Below the pieces are notes generated by a model. That model made no database searches, was not told the DNA's origin, and worked only from the letters and a program-made list of their open reading frames with translations. From assembly GCA_002437415.1 (NCBI GenBank), contig DJPL01000034.1:1-14694 (forward strand): a stretch of 14,694 nt of DNA. The letters run 5' to 3'. How positions within the stretch are numbered: position 1 is the first letter of the stretch; each line of letters begins with the position of its first letter. This stretch comes from Ruminococcaceae bacterium UBA6413. GTDB lineage: Bacteria > Bacillota > Clostridia > Oscillospirales > Ruminococcaceae. The translations under genes were made by a program, and so were the position numbers. This document shows positions 14,466-14,694 of the stretch, in pieces.

Positions 14466-14489
14466 TGGAAATGTTGCACAATATTTCCA
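14466..14489. promoter_or_regulatory. 24-bp dyad upstream of the GH5 promoter, candidate operator or activator site
   Basis: TGGAAATGTTG (14466-14476) and CAATATTTCCA (14479-14489) are inverted repeats, 10 of 11 positions paired and one G-T, around CA. The near-perfect symmetry, about 40 bp upstream of the -35 box, fits a dimeric regulator. It lacks a T-run, so it is not a terminator. It does not match the CcpA cre consensus. Confidence 0.5.
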
Positions 14490-14560
14490 TTTGCATTTGT
14501 GCAGTTTTAACAAATAAACGTGAGCGGACGAACCCGGCGATATTTTTAAGTGATACGTTT

Positions 14561-14588
14561 GATGCAGTTTTTTGGTACGCCTGATGCG
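14561..14588 (+). repeat. 28-bp direct repeat, copy 1
   Basis: This stretch runs from GATGCAG through six T and GGTACGCC to TGATGCG and is identical to 14667-14694, 106 bp away. Unlike copy 2, it is not preceded by a strong hairpin. Confidence 0.9.
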
Positions 14589-14630
14589 ATTTGAGACGCA
14601 CCTGTGCGTTCTCCTCGCAAGGCTAACAGC

Positions 14631-14679
14631 AAAAAACAAGCACCGCAGTCAAATACGGTTGACTGCGATGCAGTTTTTT
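14631..14679. terminator. Bidirectional terminator at the right edge
   Basis: CGCAGTCAA (14644-14652) pairs with TTGACTGCG (14659-14667) around a 6-nt loop. The stem continues as GCA (14640-14642) with TGC (14669-14671), and AAAAAAC (14631-14637) with GTTTTTT (14673-14679), with small bulges. T-runs exist on both strands. It probably ends a gene lying beyond 14694 that is transcribed leftwards. Confidence 0.8.
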
Positions 14680-14694
14680 GGTACGCCTGATGCG
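14667..14694 (+). repeat. 28-bp direct repeat, copy 2 (reaches window edge)
   Basis: Identical to 14561-14588. Its first part is the 3' side of the terminator at 14631-14679. The window ends on its last matching base, so the true repeat may be longer or continue as an array. Confidence 0.85.

Larger units (their letters stand above)
14355..14694. other. Upstream region of the GH5 gene, no coding sequence supported
   Basis: The 340 bases hold, from the gene outward, the ribosome binding site (14360-14366), a promoter (14395-14424), a second TATAAT on the minus strand (14455-14460) without a well-spaced -35, a 24-bp dyad (14466-14489), a 28-bp repeat (14561-14588), a small hairpin (GAGACGCA 14593-14600 with TGCGTTCTC 14605-14613, one bulged base), a bidirectional terminator (14631-14679) and a second repeat copy (14667-14694). 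Short open frames here lack ribosome binding sites. Confidence 0.7.

Noticed and set aside
14413..14639. Short overlapping frames on the minus strand upstream of the GH5 gene
   Set aside because: They cross the promoter, dyad and repeats, lack ribosome binding sites and resemble no protein.
14561..14694. The 28-bp repeats as the start of a CRISPR array
   Set aside because: Only two copies are visible, the interval (78 bp) is too long for a spacer, it contains a terminator hairpin, and there are no cas genes.

Overview
The window looks like chromosomal DNA of a gut Firmicute of the Ruminococcus / [Eubacterium] siraeum kind (Oscillospiraceae). The signs are a secreted GH5 cellulase-type enzyme with acidic linkers and FN3 modules, a family-1 sugar-type binding lipoprotein, strong AGGAGG-type ribosome binding sites, sigma-A promoters with consensus-like boxes, and many compact rho-independent terminators. 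The genus is an inference; no rRNA or other taxonomic marker is present.

Layout. Positions 1-90 carry the probable 3' end of a plus-strand gene. A bidirectional terminator (125-174) separates it from a minus-strand gene (225-1943) for a membrane-anchored protein with three Big_2 (Ig-like) domains and a VanY-type D-Ala-D-Ala carboxypeptidase domain. A divergent promoter pair (2012-2081) drives that gene leftwards and, rightwards, a four-gene run: solute-binding lipoprotein (2125-3441), CtpE-like P-type cation ATPase (3463-5937), ribonuclease HI (5924-6373, overlapping the ATPase gene) and a small two-helix membrane protein (6397-6720). Next come pgsA (6923-7567) with a perfect terminator, a minus-strand 124-aa protein of unknown function (7610-7984), a GNAT acetyltransferase (8164-8622) with its own promoter and terminator, and a SulP-type anion transporter (8857-10560).

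Two minus-strand genes follow: a MazF/PemK-like RNase toxin without a visible antitoxin (10965-11363) and, downstream of it, a small membrane protein that begins with an EF-hand/dockerin-like calcium-loop motif (10613-10945). This pair is bracketed by two terminator hairpins that share a 20-bp identical direct repeat. The right part is a 908-aa secreted GH5 enzyme on the minus strand (11628-14354): catalytic domain, two copies of a ~91-aa module, three FN3 domains. Its upstream region (14355-14694) has a promoter, a 24-bp dyad, a bidirectional terminator and two identical 28-bp repeats, the second reaching the window edge.

The functional themes are envelope maintenance (carboxypeptidase, PgsA), ion and solute transport (P-type ATPase, SulP, binding protein) and plant polysaccharide breakdown (GH5). 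No phage, insertion sequence, tRNA, rRNA or CRISPR array is visible. I do not see a clearly new multi-gene system. The best candidates for a second look are the bracketed MazF pair, the duplicated GH5 module, and the repeats and dyad upstream of the GH5 gene.
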